DNA from: JAMXLO01 sp963719805 | GTDB taxonomy: Bacteria > Pseudomonadota > Alphaproteobacteria > Acetobacterales > Acetobacteraceae | Reading direction: 5' to 3' | Length of the DNA stretch: 64,000 nucleotides | Assembly (NCBI GenBank): GCA_963719805.1 | Contig: CAVRDF010000004.1 | Coordinates: 186,001-250,000 of the forward strand | Part shown: positions 62,134 through 64,000 of the stretch, in pieces | How positions within the stretch are numbered: position 1 is the stretch's first letter | How the letters are laid out: each line of letters opens with the position of its first letter | The notes under the pieces: generated by a model | Databases searched by the model: none | Told to the model about the DNA's origin: nothing | The model's input: the letters and a program-made list of their open reading frames with translations, nothing else | Translations under genes and position numbers: made by a program

Positions 62134-63186
62134 ATGCAGGCCTTCTTCTTCAATACCGATATCGGCCGCGTCATCCTGACCTTTCTGGAAGCGCTGGCGC
62201 TGCTGGTGCCGCTGCTGATCGGCGTCGCCTATCTGACCTATGCCGAGCGCAAGGTCCTGGCGGCGATGCAGTTGCGCAAGGGACCCAACGTGGTCGGACC
62301 GTTCGGCCTGCTGCAGCCGTTCGCCGACGCGCTGAAGATGATCATGAAGGAGACGATCATCCCGGCGGGCGCCAATCGGCTGCTGTTCCTGATGGCGCCG
62401 ATGCTGACTTTCGCGCTGGCGATGATCGCCTGGGCGGTGATCCCGGTCACCGATGGCTGGGTGAACGCCGACATCAATGTCGGCATCCTGTACCTGTTCG
62501 CCATCAGTTCGCTTGGCGTCTACGGCATCATCATCGCCGGCTGGGCGTCCAATTCGAAATACGCCTTCCTCGGCGCGATGCGCAGTGCGGCGCAGATGGT
62601 CAGCTACGAAGTCTCGATGGGCTTCGTGATGGTCTCGGTGCTGCTGTGCGTCGGCTCGCTTGAACCTGACGGACATCGTGCAGGGACAGAGCCACTACTG
62701 GTTCGGCTTCATCCCGGCCTGGTAACGATCCCGCTGTTCCCGATGTTCATCGTGTTCTTCATCTCGGCGCTGGCGGAGACCAACCGCTCGCCGTTCGATC
62801 TGCCGGAAGGCGAAAGCGAGATCGTCGCCGGCTTCTTCGTCGAATACAGCGCCATGGCGTTTGCGCTGTTCTTCCTCGGCGAATACGCCAACATGATCCT
62901 GATGAGCGGGATGACGACGATCCTGTTCCTCGGTGGCTGGCTGCCGCTGTTCGCGATCGCGCCGTTCACCTGGATACCGGGTGCGATCTGGTTCATCCTG
63001 AAAGTCTGCTTCTGCCTGTTCGTGTTCCTGTGGGTGCGCGCCACGTTCCCGCGCTATCGCTACGATCAGCTCATGCGGTTGGGCTGGAAGGTGTTTCTGC
63101 CGCTGTCGCTGATCTGGCTGGTGATCACCGCCGGCGCGCTGATGCTGTTCGGGTGGCTGCCCAATGCAGTAAGGGACCCCTGCTGA
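62134..63186 (+). CDS. nuoH: NADH-quinone oxidoreductase subunit H, with an internal compensated frame excursion
   Basis: This is the quinone-site membrane subunit, 350 residues as read, with eight helices. YLTYAERKVLAAMQLRKGPNVVGPFGLLQPFADALKM and ALAETNRSPFDLPEGESEIVAGFFVEYSAMAFALFFL are hallmarks. Between about 62662 and 62722 the as-read sequence is atypical, while the next frame encodes NLTDIVQGQSHYWFGFIPAW, the expected conserved loop. A gained base near 62662 and a lost base near 62723 would explain it. The start at 62134 is five bases after the nuoG stop; the open frame before it is shadow. Its stop overlaps nuoI (TGATG). Confidence 0.92.
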   Translation: MQAFFFNTDIGRVILTFLEALALLVPLLIGVAYLTYAERKVLAAMQLRKGPNVVGPFGLLQPFADALKMIMKETIIPAGANRLLFLMAPMLTFALAMIAWAVIPVTDGWVNADINVGILYLFAISSLGVYGIIIAGWASNSKYAFLGAMRSAAQMVSYEVSMGFVMVSVLLCVGSLEPDGHRAGTEPLLVRLHPGLVTIPLFPMFIVFFISALAETNRSPFDLPEGESEIVAGFFVEYSAMAFALFFLGEYANMILMSGMTTILFLGGWLPLFAIAPFTWIPGAIWFILKVCFCLFVFLWVRATFPRYRYDQLMRLGWKVFLPLSLIWLVITAGALMLFGWLPNAVRDPC

Positions 63187-63675
63187 TGGCCTTCCTTGAC
63201 CGCACCGCGCGCAGCATGTTGCTGGGCGAGCTCGTCGCCGGGCTCGGGCTGACGCTGCGCTATTTCTTCAAGCCCAAGGTGACGATCAACTACCCGTACG
63301 AAAAGGGCCCGATCAGCCCGCGCTTCAAAGGCGAGCACGCGCTGCGCCGCTATCCCAATGGCGAGGAGCGCTGCATCGCCTGCAAGCTGTGCGAGGCGAT
63401 CTGCCCCGCCCAGGCAATCACCATCGAGGCCGAACCGCGCGAGGATGGCTCACGCCGCACCACGCGCTATGACATCGACATGACCAAGTGCATCTACTGC
63501 GGACTGTGCGAGGAAGCCTGCCCGGTGGATGCCATCGTCGAAGGGCCCGAACTTCGAATTCGCCGCCGAGACGCGCGAGGAGCTGCTGTACAACAAGGAG
63601 AAGCTGCTGGATAACGGCGACCGCTGGGAAGCTGAGATCGCCCGCCGGCTGGAACTGGACGCGCCCTATCGATGA
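63186..63675 (+). CDS. nuoI: NADH-quinone oxidoreductase subunit I, apparent 3' frameshift
   Basis: This is the 23-kDa subunit with two [4Fe-4S] clusters (N6a, N6b). The ligands CIACKLCEAICP and CIYCGLCEEACP are intact. Reading from ATG 63186, the frame stops at 63614 with an abnormal end. One extra C in the run at 63546-63548 hides the normal continuation (NFEFAAETREELLYNKEKLL and on) that runs to TGA 63673-63675. The corrected protein is 162 residues. nuoJ starts at 63672, overlapping this stop in ATGA fashion, which supports the corrected end. Confidence 0.92.
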
Positions 63676-64000
63676 TCGCCGAACATCTTCTTCTATATCT
63701 TCGCGGTCGATCCTGCTCGCCTCCGCCGCGATGGTGGTGAGTTCGCGCAATCCCGTGCACTCGGTGCTGTTCCTGATCCTGTCGTTCTTCAACGCGGCGG
63801 CACTGTTCCTGATCGCGGGCGCCGAGTTCCTCGCGATGATCCTGCTCATCGTCTATGTCGGCGCCGTCGCCGTGTTGTTCCTGTTCGTGGTGATGATGCT
63901 GGATATCGACTTCGCGGAACTGCGCGGCGGCTTCCAGCGCTATCTGCCGGTCGGCGCTACGGTCGGTGCCGTGCTGTTCATCGAACTGGTGCTGGTGATC
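63672..64000 (+). pseudogene. nuoJ: NADH-quinone oxidoreductase subunit J (partial at window edge, two apparent frameshifts)
   Basis: The ATG at 63672 overlaps the corrected nuoI stop. The first codons read MIAE. An extra C at 63684 and an extra G at 63709 then push the expected helix one (IFFYIFAV, then ILLASAAMVVSSRNPVHSVLFL) into successive frames. From 63710 to the window end one frame is clean, with SFFNAAALFLIAGAEFLAMILLIVYVGAVAVLFLFVVMML, the diagnostic second and third helices of NuoJ. The gene continues past base 64000. Confidence 0.88.

Overview
The window looks like a high-GC alphaproteobacterial chromosome, most probably from the Acetobacteraceae/Rhodospirillales. The reasons are the fused shikimate kinase/3-dehydroquinate synthase, the tig-clpP-clpX-lon-hupB run flanked by tRNA genes, the Complex I (nuo) operon in alphaproteobacterial order, frequent GTG starts and pervasive stop/start overlaps. 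No rRNA, CRISPR array, prophage or intact insertion sequence was seen.

Layout. 1-3472: the end of a branched-chain amino acid ABC importer (livH, fused livM-livG, livF), then an L-threonine aldolase. 4570-8556: a first glycan locus (WecG-type and two family 2 glycosyltransferases, a phosphoglycosyl transferase, GtrA). 8749-19184: a co-directional block with a dppBCDF peptide-type importer, a degraded vapC fragment, a form II molybdenum hydroxylase (small, large and FAD subunits), a 72-residue protein, an alpha/beta hydrolase and the probable binding protein for the importer. 19323-27647: a second glycan locus (sulfotransferase, two acetyltransferase-like genes, a glycosyltransferase, a polysaccharide deacetylase, a glycosyltransferase-deacetylase fusion, UDP-xylose synthase). 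27647-36061: a probable catabolic cluster of unknown substrate (Asp/Glu racemase family, RraA-like, class II aldolase, amidohydrolase, two orphan peptide-type ABC ATPases, Fe-type alcohol dehydrogenase, MFS carrier).

36097-46424: aroKB, a 47-residue membrane microprotein, xerD, an MFS pump with a divergent TetR gene and twin operators, accA, a two-domain carboxymuconolactone decarboxylase-like protein, an 880-residue repeat-rich membrane protein, and an IclR regulator. 46686-53462: tRNA-Leu, the trigger factor/ClpP/ClpX/Lon/HU proteostasis block, tRNA-Val and tRNA-Asp. 53507-55222: an ABM-like protein, an FMN alpha-hydroxy-acid oxidase and a small hypothetical. 55449-64000: nuoA to nuoJ (partial).

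A notable quality signal is the number of single-base frame breaks. One lies in each of a GNAT gene (about 20716), the second dppF (32492) and tig (about 48031). About eleven more are packed into 60.5-63.7 kb, in nuoG, nuoH, nuoI and nuoJ. Conserved protein sequence continues in the new frame after every break, so sequence error is more likely than gene decay. The best candidates for new biology are the Mo-hydroxylase/importer block, the catabolic cluster, the glycosyltransferase-deacetylase fusion with its neighbours, and the repeat-rich membrane protein.
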